Shown here: positions 11,574 to 23,096 of the stretch, piece after piece
Layout of the letters: the number at the start of each line of letters is the position of its first letter
Position numbering within the stretch: the first letter of the stretch is position 1
Assembly: GCA_024803745.1 (NCBI GenBank)
Contig: JANJXV010000101.1
Coordinates: 124,001 to 188,000 of the forward strand
Source: Megascapheus bottae
Lineage: Eukaryota > Chordata > Mammalia > Rodentia > Geomyidae
Reading direction: 5' to 3'
Length of the DNA stretch: 64,000 nt
Made by a program: the position numbers and the translations under genes
Notes under the pieces: model-generated
The model's database searches: none
Told to the model about the DNA's origin: nothing
Seen by the model: only the letters and a program-made list of their open reading frames with translations

Positions 11574-11663
11574 AAATTATTGTCCTTAATGTACTATGTT
11601 CTCTCTCATCTCCTTTGCTGTCCCTTGTTTATCTCATATTGTTACAGTATCTCACAATTCGTA
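11574..11663 (+). mobile_element. Short L1 3' UTR fragment
   Basis: 'tgtccttaatgtactatgtt' followed by 'ctctcatctcctttgctgtc' and 'atattgttacagtatctcac' matches the family 3' UTR. Both the ORF2 end and the 3' tail are missing, so this is an internal piece rather than a simple 5' truncation. Confidence 0.75.
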
Positions 11664-12571
11664 TCTTTAAAGGGCATGTGTTCTAGTTGGAAGACAAAGA
11701 GGTGGACTGGAGACTTTTCTGTTTGCTAAACATAATACAATTACATAGGAGTTACCTAAAATCCTGTGAAGAGCCTAAGGTGATTTGTCCAGGTATCCAA
11801 GTTAGGCAAGAAGAAGATTTGCTTTTACCAGCAAAACCAGTCTTTGTATAAAGCCTAGCATTATTTCCTACATAAAAATTATCTCAGGAGTTCTCCCCTC
11901 TTAGGTCCGCCTGCATTATTGCCTCAGAGTCCCTCTCTGTACACAAGCACTATTCAGCCATGGTTCATAGGAATCATTGGACATTTAAACACTCAATGTC
12001 CTTATGTCTTCAGCCACTGAGGAAACTGAAGTACAAGTCTTTACTGCCCTTCTCTATATAGACACTTGAGGAGGATTTAAAAAGCCTTGGGTGGTCATGT
12101 TAGGATATGTAAGTCTCCATTAACTGGTCTCATGACTCCATACAGTGTGGTCAGAGAGATTTCTATGGGATTATGCAGCACTTTTCATTTAGAAGCAGCT
12201 GCTGTTTCCTGAGATAGAGAGAGAGCCAATCATTTATGTATACTACCAAATGCTTTAAACACTTGAAATCTTCATACAGGGATGATGTTTCAGGGTATCC
12301 TGCCAACACCAATTTTTGCAGTACTTTAGACAACAGCAAAAGAAAAAGGAAATTCAGTGCTCTTGGCTATTCACACATCAAGGCACAATGATTTCAAGTT
12401 CCAATTATTTGTGGGGTATCTGAGACGGCAGTCTATGTTGCACCGTGTTCTCAGCCTGTGTTCAACACCCAACTATAGCTGTTATCCTTTTCCACAATAG
12501 AACTCTTTGCTATTTCCATAAGTGATTCTCCTCTCTGATTAAGTAGAACAATATACATAAGAATCTCCTAG
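11664..12571. other. Unique DNA, no gene seen
   Basis: Nothing recognisable as coding or as a known repeat. Confidence 0.5.
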
Positions 12572-12973
12572 CAGAGATTTGCAATAGAGCAAAAACACCT
12601 TGATACAAAAGGCCATATAGTAGGACGCTAAATGAAAGGATCTCTGGGATATAGAAACATAAGCCATATAATGAATGCTTGTTGTTCTTAAGGTACTATG
12701 TTATCTCTCATGTCTTTTGCTGTCCCTTGGTTATCTCATATTGTTACAGTATCTCACTTTGTTACCTGATATATCGGATATATTTGTATTTGGTTATTTG
12801 AATTTGGATAGGGAACGGGGGAAAACAAGATGAGGGGTGGGGGTGAGGGGAGGGAAATGGGGACCAAGGCATGTGGAAGGGTATCAATGTATGGGAATTA
12901 ATGCACCATCTATCTGGCAAATATCATGTAACCTTTCTATTAATTACAATAAAAAATATATGAAAAAAAAAAG
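12572..12973 (+). mobile_element. L1 3' UTR with A-tail
   Basis: Starts in 'gcagagatttgcaatagagc' and runs through 'gctgtcccttggttatctc', a G-rich tract (12812-12860) and 'attaattacaataaaaaata' to an A-rich tail. The open frame at 12837-13151 starts inside this G-rich tract and is an artefact. Confidence 0.9.
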
Positions 12974-14244
12974 AATCCCAACTTGTGCCACTAGTTGTTA
13001 CACAAACAAATACCAGTTCTGCTATACTCAGCTGGTATTTGTCTGGTATACTCAGCTTTTGCACAGCTCATTTTCCAACCTAAAAAGAGCTTCTCTTGCA
13101 AGCAATCTAAACACTGATAACAGATTGAAGCCTAATCTGTCTCATGCCTAACCTCTGCCTGCTTTCACTACCCTCCAAAAACACACTTTCATACGAGGAA
13201 AAAGTAACTTTAATTTTAGATGATTCCAACTGTCTTAAGGTTCCACCAGGTTACTGCTGGCTTGTTTTGAAGCTGATTGCTTCATTACTGCTTTCAGGGG
13301 AATTAATATCAACTGCCTGCTTGCTGTCCTTGTTAATATCTTTAAAACTTCTTGATTTGGGCCCCTGATAGAAAGACACCCAATGATGGGGCAGTGATTT
13401 CTCTATCTTCCCGTAAGTGTCTGATCTCATTAATTAATGAGGTGACCAGGGAGCTGGACTCACTTGTCACTATTAGACAGCTAATATAATAATCAAGACT
13501 CGTGCAGGCAAAGTATGAGAACAAAAACCTTTCTGCTCCCCTCCTTTGTCAAGCTGACAAATGACCTATCCTAATGTGGGCCTCTTTTAATAGTAAATAT
13601 TTTATAAACACAAATGCTAAGGAAACAACAAGACAAGTTTATTCCACTCCAAACAATTTGGAATGACATATATACAAGGCCAGAAACCCAGCTCTAGGAG
13701 TTCCAACAAGTGGAGTCTTGCCACTTACCTCAATTTCCCAAATAAAGAGCAGAATGGTGCTGAAGGGCAAGAAGAGCAGACTTACTATGCAATGTGAGTA
13801 CAGAGTAATGTAGGAAGAGACAAAGTAAACACTTCAGTTAACCTTTACAGAGATGAACTTTAGGTTTAAAAATAGGAAGAACTGAGGCAGAACACTAGGG
13901 GTATGTATAATTATTCAACTGTCTCAGATAAAGTTGGGGATAGTATCTCAGGAACTACCAGGGAGGACCTGGGCTCAATAAAAAGTAATTTATATATGAA
14001 TGTATGCTTTATTTTCTCCAGGGGTTCACTCTCCTAGGAATTAATGTAAAAGAAATAGTAGTAAATTTCAACAAAATAAAGTTAGATTGAGTGATGTGTA
14101 TCTCAGTGTATATAAAGAAGCAAAGGAAGACAGCAAACTAAATGTCCAAAGAATAGGACAGATATAAAATGGCATCTGAAATACTAGTTTAAAATTTTAT
14201 TCATTTATATGTTATTTTTCATTTTTTGTTGAGTTTATTGAAGT
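12974..14244. other. Unique DNA with a CNE-like stretch at 13150-13620
   Basis: No gene. From 13150 to 13620 the sequence is repeat-free, complex and rich in TAATTA-type homeodomain motifs, with the perfect palindrome described separately at 13426. This is only suggestive of an enhancer. Confidence 0.4.
13426..13441. other. Perfect 16-bp palindrome with homeodomain cores
   Basis: 'ctcattaattaatgag' equals its own reverse complement and contains overlapping ATTA/TAAT homeodomain core sites. It lies in unique DNA. A function as a binding site for paired homeodomain proteins is inference. Confidence 0.45.
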
Positions 14245-14435
14245 TTTGTTTTTGTTTTTGTCTTGCCAGTTCTAGAGCTTGAACTCAGGGCCTGAGCCCT
14301 GATCTTGGGCTTTCTCAAGGCTAGCACTCTACCAATTGAGCTGCAGCACTACTTCCAGCTTTTTCTGTGTATGTCATACCAAGGCTTCATGCATACAAAG
14401 CAAGCACTCTATCACTAGGCCATGCTCCTGGCCCT
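14245..14435 (-). repeat. ID dimer SINE, antisense
   Basis: T-rich tract (tail complement), then 'gaactcagggcctgagccct', 'aaggctagcactctaccaat' and 'aagcaagcactctatcacta'. This is the same two-monomer design as 5306-5500. The B-box region has a deletion ('gtcataccaaggcttcatgc'). Confidence 0.85.
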
Positions 14436-15349
14436 AATTAGTTCTTTACATGTTGTGGTTACTAACTTTTGGTCTGGTAATTCACAGACGGTATCTACCT
14501 AGAAACAAGGGGATGCTAAAAACACAACAAACACAGGCCTAAAGGTCAGTAAGAGGGACAGTACGGTGGGAGAAGGGAAAGATCATTGTGGTATATAAAA
14601 ACTGAGAGAAGAAAAAAGATATTATAAAGGGGTATCATGGAATTAGAGAGCTCTTATTCATACATAAATCCTTCCAAGGGTATCCTGTAACATCACTTCC
14701 CATCATCTTCAGCATCCTTTCAGTCTCTGAAGGATACAGGTTTACAGAATGAAGCATGGGTGTCCACCAGGGAGATGTGGGAATTTTATTTCACCTCTGT
14801 GGACTTCAGCAAGCTGCTAGATATTCCAGAGATGTAAATTCCACATGCAAGCCACTTCATGCACTAAGCATGCATTCGTAGGCATTAATTAAGCTGCATT
14901 AAATCAGTCAGCTCAAATAAGGCTGGACATTAACAAGGTGGACTGGATCATTTTCAGAAGTTGCTTTCTGCTCCCATTAGCAGACTGATTATACTCTAGC
15001 TCTCATTCAGGGGCATGTCACCAAACTGTCTACCAAAAGGTACATTACAAGAATGCAAAATTTTAAACACTGAATATCTGAGGAAAACAATAAGAATATT
15101 GAACACTGGAGTCACGCTTTTTTACCTCTTCAGCAAAAGTAGTAATCAACACAAATGTTTACTGTTTGGAACTGCTGAACCTAAAATATGTATGTGGATG
15201 GAAATGCAATGTCCACAGGATCTGTTTGCAATGTACTAGCTATTACACTGCAAACAAAATTACTTCTTATGTAAAATGTATCCCACATGCTCAGAATCCA
15301 TCCCGATCAACACACTGAAGTATAACTTATGATCCAGAAATGAAATTAT
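14436..15349. other. Unique DNA with a CNE-like stretch at 14780-15010
   Basis: No gene or repeat. The part from 14780 to 15010 is compositionally balanced and carries 'cattaattaagctgcattaa' among other homeodomain-like motifs. Confidence 0.4.
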
Positions 15350-15572
15350 GTATCTGACTTGGTTACCTGGTGTATTGTATATATGTTTATTTGCTTATTT
15401 GAAATGGGGAAAGGAATGGAGAAAACAAGATGATTGGGAGGGGGTAGGAGAAGGGAAAGGGGGCAAAAACATGAGAAAGTGTATCAAGGTTGGAGAAGTA
15501 ATGTCCCCACTACCTGACAAATATAACTGTATCCCCTCTGTACCTTATCCAGACAATAAAATATAAAAAAAA
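15350..15572 (+). mobile_element. L1 3' UTR, diverged subfamily
   Basis: 'ttatttgaaatggggaaagg', a G-rich tract (15420-15472), then 'ctgtatcccctctgtacctt' and an A-tail. The last block differs from the main family, which ends 'attaattacaataaaa', and resembles the end of the 38300-38660 repeat, so this is an older or separate subfamily. Confidence 0.7.
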
Positions 15573-16194
15573 ATCTTTAAAGAATAAAAGAAGAAATTAT
15601 GGACACACTCCAATTAAAAATAACATTTCATAGAACATAACTCTTATTCATTATGCATCTACCAATGCTTCAGAAAAACACTGACAACTCTTCACAGAGA
15701 GCCTTGATCTACTTCACCAAACAACACAATGTAGGTGAATTAAAGAGAAACTATAGGCAACCTTTTATGACTTATATAACAACTTCCTGGAATAACTTCA
15801 AAAGTTAACTGTACAAAAATAAAATGGTTAATGTTAAATACTAGCTCTAAGATTTAAAAGATTTTAAATTACTTACTATTTCTGATTCATATTTTTTTCA
15901 TTCATATATGTATTATTTGCCTTTTATATATATCAGACACTATTTCAGGCTCTGGGACTACAGAAATGAATAAAAGATACTACAATCTCTGCCTTTATAT
16001 TGTTTTAATTTTATTCTTAATTAGAATAATATAGTAGCTATTGAAGATGAAGGCAAAAGATTCATTGCCTATGTAAGTATTCTGTCACAAAAATTAATAA
16101 CTGAACTTCAAAGAAAAAGACAACACATGTCTTCAAAACTTTACAAGAAGTGAAATACATGGTATTTCTTCCAGTAAACAATAGCAAGTTGTAG
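15573..16194. other. Unique AT-rich DNA, no gene seen
   Basis: Nothing recognisable. Confidence 0.5.
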
Positions 16195-16413
16195 CCTGGA
16201 GCCATGGCTCGTGCCTGTAATCCCAGCTATTCAAGAGGCTGAAATCTGAGAATCCTGATTCAAAGTAAGCCCAAGCACAAAAGCCTGTGAGATTCTTATC
16301 TCCAATTAACCACCAGAAAACAGGAAGTGATGCTATAGCTCAAGTGGTAGAGTGCTTGCCTTGAGCTGAAGAGCTCAGGCCCAGAATTCAAGTCTCACGA
16401 CTGACAAAAAAAA
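16195..16413 (+). repeat. Composite B1-ID-like SINE
   Basis: The B1-like left half ('gtgcctgtaatcccagctat', 'ttcaagaggctgaaatctga') is joined through 'atctccaattaaccaccaga' to an ID-like right half ('gctcaagtggtagagtgctt', 'gagctgaagagctcaggccc') and an A-rich tail. This is the clearest sense-strand copy of the window's main SINE. Confidence 0.9.
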
Positions 16414-16639
16414 GAAGCAAAATTAGTAAGTATTAATAACTTAATAATTTAAAGATATATCCTGGCTTTTCATTAAAATTTCAAAAAATCAGATAAACTA
16501 GCATCTACAGTAAGGAAAAGGCAAACACTAATGAGTTATTTAAAAAATACAAGAGAAAAAAATATTAATTAGTGCCAGTTAGGTCAAAGAAGTGACCAAA
16601 ATTCAAATGCTATTAATATTCCAACTGGACTTCTCTTTT

Positions 16640-16810
16640 CGTAGTATTAGGAATTGAACTCTGAGCCTCGTACTTGTTAGAGAAGCACTCTACCACTTCA
16701 GCCAAGTCTCCAGCTGCTTTTTATGTTCACAGTTTTCCAGGTAGAGTTGCGTTGTGCCCAGTTAGATCTGAGCTGTGATTCTACTTGTACATCCTCATGT
16801 CCTGGGCCAC
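16640..16810 (-). repeat. Old tRNA/B1-type SINE, antisense
   Basis: 'attaggaattgaactctgag' then 'agcactctaccacttcagcc' is the antisense B-box to A-box order of a tRNA-derived SINE. It resembles 5703-5995. The B1-like part after it is very degraded. Confidence 0.5.
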
Positions 16811-19261
16811 CAATCCCCATTTAGCCTGTGGGCTATGGAGAGGGAAAGCAACAGAAAACTATCTATTGGAGTTCCTATAAGTATCACTGTGGATGTCAAT
16901 GATTTCAAGAAAATTCATCAAATATGGACTTCAGAATTTTGTTTGAGAAAGTGGTCTCATAGTACCTTACATTCATATTCTTATTTCCAAAACAGAAAGC
17001 TATCCATTATGCCAACAATGATGTAAGAAACAACCCTGGTACTTTTCTCAAATGTCCTACAGGCTTAAGTCTTCTCTGTTTTGATGGCTACTTGCCGCAG
17101 GAATATGTGCTACATTATAAGATAAAAACAGAATGGGCCAGGCATCGGTTAGAATTTATTATTGTAATCAACATGATAAACACATTGTTGATAACAAGCA
17201 CCATAAACAATCTGTTTTACACTTAATGTAACACTAAAAACATATTTAATTGCGTCACTATTATTCTAGGTGTTGAATTGTTTTCAATTTATTTTGTAGA
17301 GCCATGACAATGAAACTGAACTGCAATCACAGATGCAACTATGAATTTTTAATTTTTCATAAATCATAAGTAATATGTCCATAAATGCATAGCTGTCCTT
17401 GAGATGATGGATTTTTTTATTCTAGAAATATAGTGGAATCTGTTTAGAGTGCAAACTTAGCTAACTCAGCAGTCCTGTGCAGCTGAGTGACAATGGACAT
17501 GTAGAAATTTTATTTTCTGTAGGACAATTTTTTTGCAAATTATCAGATGCTTATTTTTTTCTCTTTTCATGGTATTCTGACAGCACACTCATTGAAAATG
17601 GTAAAGTAGTTGAGCTCCAACCATTTAGCTTCAGGATCAATTTCTCAGAGGAAAGCTGAATTGGAATGAAAGAATACTGATACTGAATTTCTCACTATTA
17701 GCATATATAAGCTAATTTCCATTCATAATGACCAAGAATGTTTTCCTCCCCATTTCTGTAACTAGGGCAACAGCCATTTTGAACTGTAGTAGAGGGCATA
17801 ATGGAAACAAAAAAAAGTAGAAAATTCTATTTAAGTAGAAGCTGCAGCATTTGAGTATAAACTGTATTTGCCTGGCTATCTATCTACATAAATATTCTCT
17901 GAAGGAGGAACAGAAACAGATCCCACCACCAGCCATATACAAGGACGTTACAGAAGTCAATAGATGGAGCAAGCAAGGTGATACACTTTATAAAAAGAAC
18001 CCATGGCTATATAACTGTCTGTTCCAATATATTTTCTTATCTCTGATTTTTATATGTGGGAGGAAGGCAAGGAGGAATCAAAGCTTGCAAGGAGAATTCT
18101 AGCTAGTTATTTTGCTAATTTAACGTTCAGCATCTGGTCCACCTGCTGCTGAGCACAACTACAAGCAATCCAACACTGACCATGAAATGCTTACTGAAAA
18201 ATAATGAAGACTTGACTTTTGACTGAAATTCTTTGCAAGTGAATTAACAACATTCAGGCTTATTAAAACCAGTCAATAACTAACCACACTTTTGCTTTTG
18301 AACTATTTTAACAGATAGCTGCTTTATGTGGTTTCATATATCTCCTAAGCTCACAAACATTTGCATTTTCTTTATGTCTTAAAAAATAACTGCTGTGGGT
18401 TTTTCATTCTTATCCTCTTAAGCACTGAAGTTTCCCATATGAAATTTTAGTCTGGACCTTTTCTGTTTTACAGTGGTAAGAGAAGAATAAGTTACTAATT
18501 AACTCTAAAGTAGAGGCATATATAATTTTCAACATATTCTTTGGAAATTCAAATTGACTGAGGAAAACACTACACTTATTTCTTGGGCTGAAAAATGTGA
18601 GACTTTGCCAAGGTAAGTGCTTGCTTATGCATGAAAAATTTAAGTTAGAAAAATTTGATGCAATGACGGGTCGTCTTCCAATAGCAACATGACTTTTCAT
18701 TATTTTTCTGGAGGTACTGTAGGATAAAGTTTTCTAATATTCCCTGCAATATGCACACAATCCTAAATCTAGGAGTCCTTGAAGAATGCCATAGTTCTAT
18801 ATGGCACATCATACCCATATGGAATTTATGCCAATTAGTAGATATTTTCTTTTCCTTTGTCTACCAAAATCCACTTCTAGAAATACTGGAAAGAAGTTTT
18901 TCCTCTCATTCAGAGGCTTCCTTTTAATCAAAGACAATAACTTCTATATGAAAGGAAGAATAAGGTTTGGCCTATGAGAAGAAATATAAAGGCTTGTATT
19001 GGGGAGAAGTGCCAAAGTAATTACAATATTCATAAAACTTCTCAAAACATTGGTGACAGGTCCAAAACTAATTACCGATTGAAGAAGCAAACTAGACTAT
19101 ATACAAACTAGTTTGATAGTTCTATGGGCAATCAATAACACTGCAACCAATGTGGCCTGAAGTCTTCAAAGACAGAGCCTATTCTCATGGTCCCTAAATA
19201 AACACAAAAGTCTATTTTAGTAGATTAACTGCATTAAAGATTCTAAATTCCAAATAGCGGT
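16811..19261. other. Unique AT-rich DNA, no gene seen
   Basis: About 2.4 kb without recognisable repeat, RNA gene or plausible coding frame. Short open frames at 17851-18102 and 18410-18700 have low-complexity AT-driven content and no motif. Confidence 0.55.
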
Positions 19262-19733
19262 TATATCACATCCATGGTGTTTCCCCAGAACTGTGTAGTC
19301 CTCTCCCATTCGGACTGTAGGCTTGACCATGTGACTTGCTCTAGCAAATAAGATACTAGTCTATGTATCCCAAGTACAGGTTTTTTAAAGTATGCATATT
19401 TTTGCTTTCTTTCTTTTGTTAATGAGCTGACTCATTCCTAGATCCTTACTATGACCAAAATAAAGTGAGCTAATCTTGTATGAGTGAGGGATATGAAAGA
19501 GATGGAGTGAAGCTGAGTTGTCCAAGCTAATATCATTCTAGTCTAGGCTCCTTTGTTAAACTGTCAACTGACAACAGATATGTAAGCTAGCCCAACTTGG
19601 ATTACCTTCATCCTACACTGTTATATAACCACTGAGATAACACATAGACTCATGATAATAATGTGAATATTCTAAATCTCTTCATTTCATGATTATTTGT
19701 TACACAGTATTTTAACAGCAACAAGTAATAGGA
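19262..19733 (+). repeat. MLT1-like MaLR LTR (non-coding)
   Basis: 'gaccatgtgacttgctctag', 'gagtgagggatatg', 'caagctaatatc', 'atataaccactgaga' and a final 'ttgttacacagtattttaac' with 'aacaagtaatag' follow the order of MLT1-type LTRs (from memory of the family). It is an old solo LTR with no coding content. Confidence 0.6.
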
Positions 19734-20252
19734 TTGCATTTGGTTACATTCTGAAAACTTTGTTAGATTCTTACGAAAAACACTTTTTTTGACTGAATAG
19801 GCTGAGTAACTGAACACAATAATCTTACCCGTTCTTTTCTCCCCTCAGTACTTGTAAAGGAAATGCTTTATAGCTTTGATAATTTCCCTATAATTATGAC
19901 TGCTTGCATTTAGGTATGATATACATATTAATCAAACTTACTTATGGCCCTTATTCAACTTCCATGTCAACATTTTAAACTGTTACTTAAAAGTAGTCTT
20001 TAGACCAGAAAAGAAACAGCATCCTAAAAAATTAATGTTTCATTTGGAAAGTAAACTATCCTTAAGTGATGGGTAAACAATTTAAAAGGCAAATCCTACT
20101 CCAGCATATGAAACAGCTTACTCAGGCAGTCTTTGGCTACTAAATTTCTCTTTACATATTTTCAGTAATAGCTAGGTGGAAAATGAGAATCAGTCAATCT
20201 AATTATTTATTGTGTTAGAACTCAAAGATCATTCTATAGGTATCCTTCATTT
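19734..20252. other. Unique AT-rich DNA, no gene seen
   Basis: Nothing recognisable. Confidence 0.5.
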
Positions 20253-20819
20253 CTTTTTTTTCATATATTTTTATTGTAATTAATAGAAGGGTTACATGAT
20301 ATTTGCCAGATAGATGGTGCATTAATTCCCATACATTGATACCCTTTCATATGTCTTGGTATCCATTACCCTCCCCCTCACCCCCACCTCTCATCTTGTT
20401 TTTCCCCCGTTCCCTAATCAATTTCAAATAACCAAATACAAATATATCCGATATATCAGGTAACAAAGTGAGATACTGTAACAATATGAGATAACCAAGG
20501 GACAGCAAAGGAGATGAGAGATAACATAGTACCATAAGAACAGCAATCATTCATTATATGGCTTATGTTTCTATATCCTAGAGATCCTTTCATTTAGCGT
20601 CCTACTATATGGCCTTTTGTATCAAGGTTTTGCTCTATTCCAAATCTCTGCTAGTAGAGCCCAAGGTTTCTACTGCTTATGATAAATAAGGGAAACCATT
20701 GAGCCTAAGTTCCTTTGAGTCTGGCTTACTTCACTTAATATGATCTTTTCTAAGTCTTTCCATTTCCTAACAAATGGGGCAATGTCATTCTTTCTGACAG
20801 CAGCATAGAATTCCATTGT
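20253..20819 (-). mobile_element. L1 3' end, antisense arm of a head-to-head cluster
   Basis: T-rich start, complement of the 3' UTR and of the G-rich tract (20370-20410), then the complement of the ORF2 C-terminal coding end up to 'agaattccattgtgt' at 20819. It abuts a sense L1 3' end without any spacer. Confidence 0.9.
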
Positions 20820-20885
20820 GTGCACCTGCTATCTGGCAAATATCATGTAATCCTTTTACTAATTACAATACAAAAAATTTTTAAA
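20820..20885 (+). mobile_element. L1 extreme 3' end, about 65 bp
   Basis: 'gcacctgctatctggcaaat' followed by 'actaattacaatacaaaaaa' is the last segment of the family 3' UTR with its A-rich tail. It is placed directly against the antisense arm to its left and a longer sense copy to its right. Confidence 0.85.
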
Positions 20886-20886
20886 A

Positions 20887-21887
20887 CAGTTTAAAAAAAT
20901 GGCCTATAGACACATGAAGAAATGCTCAACATCTCTGGTCATAAAAGAAATGCAAATCAAAACAACTCTAAGATTCCACCTCACTCCAGTTAGAATGGCC
21001 AGGATCAGGAAAACGAATAACAACAGATGCTGGAGGGGATGTGGCCAGGAGGGATCACTACTACACTGTTGGTGGGAGTGCAAATTCGTTCAACCACTAT
21101 GGAAAGCAGTGTGGCAGTGCCTCAAAATGCTAAACATAGAACTCCCCTATGACCCAGCCATTCCACTACTTGGCATTTATCCAACCAACCAGAAACAAGG
21201 ACATACTAAACCCACTAGCACAACAATGTTCATTGCAGAACTATTCACCATAGCATAGATATGGAACCAACCTAGATGTCCCTCAGTGGATGAGTGGATC
21301 AACAAGTTGTGGTATTTGTACACAATGGAATTCTATGCTGCTGTCAGAAAAACGACATCGCCCCATTTGTTAGGAAATGGAAAGACTTAGAAAACATCAT
21401 AGTAAGTTAAGTAAGCCAGACTCAAAGGAACTTAGGCTCAATGGTTTCCCTCATTCGTCATAATCAGTGGAAACCTTGGGCTCTACCAGCAAAGACCTGC
21501 AATAGAGCAAAATCTTGATACATAAGGCCATATAGTATGAAGCTAAATGAAATGAACTCCAGGATATTGAAACAAAAGCCATGTAACGAATGATTGTTGT
21601 CCTTAATGTACTATGTTGTCTCTCATCTCCTTTGCTGTCCCTTGGTTATCTCATATTGTTATAGTATCTCACTTTGTTATCTGATATATTGAATTTATTT
21701 CTACTTGGTTATTGGAAATTTGATAGGGAAGGGGGGAAAACCAAGACGGGTGGGGGGACGGGGGGGAGGATAATGAGTACCAAGACATGTGAAAGGGTAT
21801 CAATGTATGTGAATTAATGCACCTTCTATCTGGCAAATATCATGTAACCCTTTTACTAATTATAATAAAAAATTTAAAAAAATAAAG
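20887..21887 (+). mobile_element. 5'-truncated L1: ORF2 C-terminus, 3' UTR, A-tail
   Basis: This is the longest copy of the family here, about 1 kb. It runs from ORF2 C-terminal coding sequence through 'gctgtcccttggttatctc' and a long G-rich tract (21726-21770) to 'ataataaaaaatttaaaaaa'. Its coding part is described separately. Confidence 0.9.
20899..21470 (+). pseudogene. Decayed L1 ORF2p C-terminal domain
   Basis: The frame starting at 20899 encodes 119 residues of the L1 ORF2p C-terminal region. The cysteine-rich motif CX3CX7HX4C is visible (C44, C48, H56, C61), followed by the '[15 protein letters not shown]' block. The frame stops at 21256-21258 (TAG) where the 27.4 kb copy has a lysine-type AAG codon. 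A 2-bp deletion near 21350 ('cagaaaaacgacatcg' against 'cagaaagaatgacatcg') shifts the rest. The endonuclease and reverse-transcriptase domains are absent, so it cannot mobilise itself. Confidence 0.9.
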
Positions 21888-22045
21888 AATGAATTCTTGT
21901 TCTACCTACATCATGACTCTCTTGGCATCTTCAAAAGCAAATGCCCTAACAAACTGGTCAGAAGCACATGAGCCAAAGAGCAAGGAGGGAAAAATATCAC
22001 CTTTACAGCAGATCCAATGTTTTTAAGCAGCCTTTGTACCAAGTG

Positions 22046-22305
22046 TTGTTGTGAAGGAACCCTCGCTCTCTGAAACAGCTAATGAAAATTTAAAACGGTA
22101 TAACCACGTCAGAAAACGTGTTTGCTGTTTCTCCAAACCTTAAACACCCACCTACTCTATGATTAAGGTATTCATGCCTCGCAATGCATTCCAGAAAGAA
22201 AGAAAAAAAAACAGCATATACTGCTACAAAGACTTGTGCACACATGTTCACAGCAGCTTTATGTGTGGGGAAACATAAAAATAAAACAGTAATAGCCAAC
22301 GGAAG
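22046..22305 (+). mobile_element. Ancient L1M ORF2-end fragment
   Basis: 'cggtataaccacgtcagaaa', 'ttaaacacccacctactcta', 'acaaagacttgtgcacac', 'atgttcacagcagctttatg' and 'aatagccaac' follow the ORF2 C-terminal order of old mammalian L1M elements. It lies just left of the CpG-rich island. Confidence 0.7.
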
Positions 22306-22563
22306 CTCCACATTTGTGCACCAGTCTTGAGCACGGACACTCAGGCTGCCGGCCCAAGTGCAAGGGCCAGGAAGGCACCGAGCGGCTGAGCTGTGGTTAT
22401 AACTCTTCCTTATCTGACAGCTAATGAAATGTAAACAAAAGCCGTCTCACCGTGACTCCCGCAAGACACAGACTCAACAATCTTCACGGCAAAAACCAAA
22501 AAATGAAAAATCCCACTGGAAGGCTTCACGCATCGCACGCTTCAGGCCTGGGAAATGCGCCCA

Positions 22564-22690
22564 GGGGCAACTTCGCGCATGCGCAGATCCTCCCGCCTGA
22601 GAGACACGCGCAAGGCGCAACTTCGCGCAGGTGCAGATCCTCCAGCCTGAGCTGCACAAGGCACAACTTCGCGCATGCACAGATCCTCCC
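22564..22690 (+). repeat. Tandem array of NRF1-like units, left
   Basis: Three units start at 22564, 22614 and 22660 (periods 50 and 46 bp; the last is partial). Each contains 'caacttcgcgca' and 'cagatcctcc'. Unit 1 has a perfect NRF1 consensus, 'cgcgcatgcgca', at 22574-22585. Unit 3 has 'cgcgcatgcaca' at 22670-22681. Unit 2 has lost the palindrome. Confidence 0.85.
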
Positions 22691-22957
22691 AAAACCTACC
22701 AGCCCAGTCAAGGCCCCTCGTTCCTCTCAGACCATGAGGCCCCAGCCCCATGCAGGCCCCGTGCAGCCCCCGTGTCGCCCCAACTGGGGTCTCTACTCCC
22801 TGGTTCATTCACCTGCAAGCCCCGGCACAGATACCTGAAAGACCTGGTCTCTTTCTTCCTCAGGGTCAGGGGTGTTAGGGGTGGGGAAGAGGACGCCCTT
22901 GTCCTTCCTGGGGTTCTTTCTACTTTGAGCGGCTAAACGCGGCCCCTGGTCACTTAC

Positions 22958-23090
22958 CAGGCTCCTCAGCTCTGGGAGACACGTTTGAGGCAATGGCGGG
23001 TGTTGAGCTTCGCGTGTTTGTGGGGAGAAGGGCATCAGGGCCACCTGCTCGCGGCTGCCATCGTGGGCCATGAGCTGGGAGCGTGGCCTT
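22958..23090 (-). other. Possible first exon of a minus-strand transcript
   Basis: On the minus strand the sequence 'ctg|gtaagtgacc' (boundary 22958/22957) is a strong 5' splice-site match. Upstream lie two 'atggc' YY1-like boxes (near 23060-23072), then the right NRF1-like array. This is the layout of a CpG-island first exon, but no acceptor or second exon can be assigned. The 112-codon open frame through it (22805-23143) has no recognised domain. Confidence 0.25.
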
Positions 23091-23096
23091 GGCAAA

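Noticed and set aside
20253..20885. Twin-priming inversion of a single L1
   Set aside because: The antisense arm has its own T-rich (tail-complement) end and covers the same 3' UTR as the sense piece. Separate insertions explain this better than one inverted insertion.
20899..21258. Host gene encoding a Cys/His protein
   Set aside because: The CX3CX7HX4C motif and following block are those of L1 ORF2p. The frame continues, broken by a stop and a frameshift, into an L1 3' UTR and A-tail.
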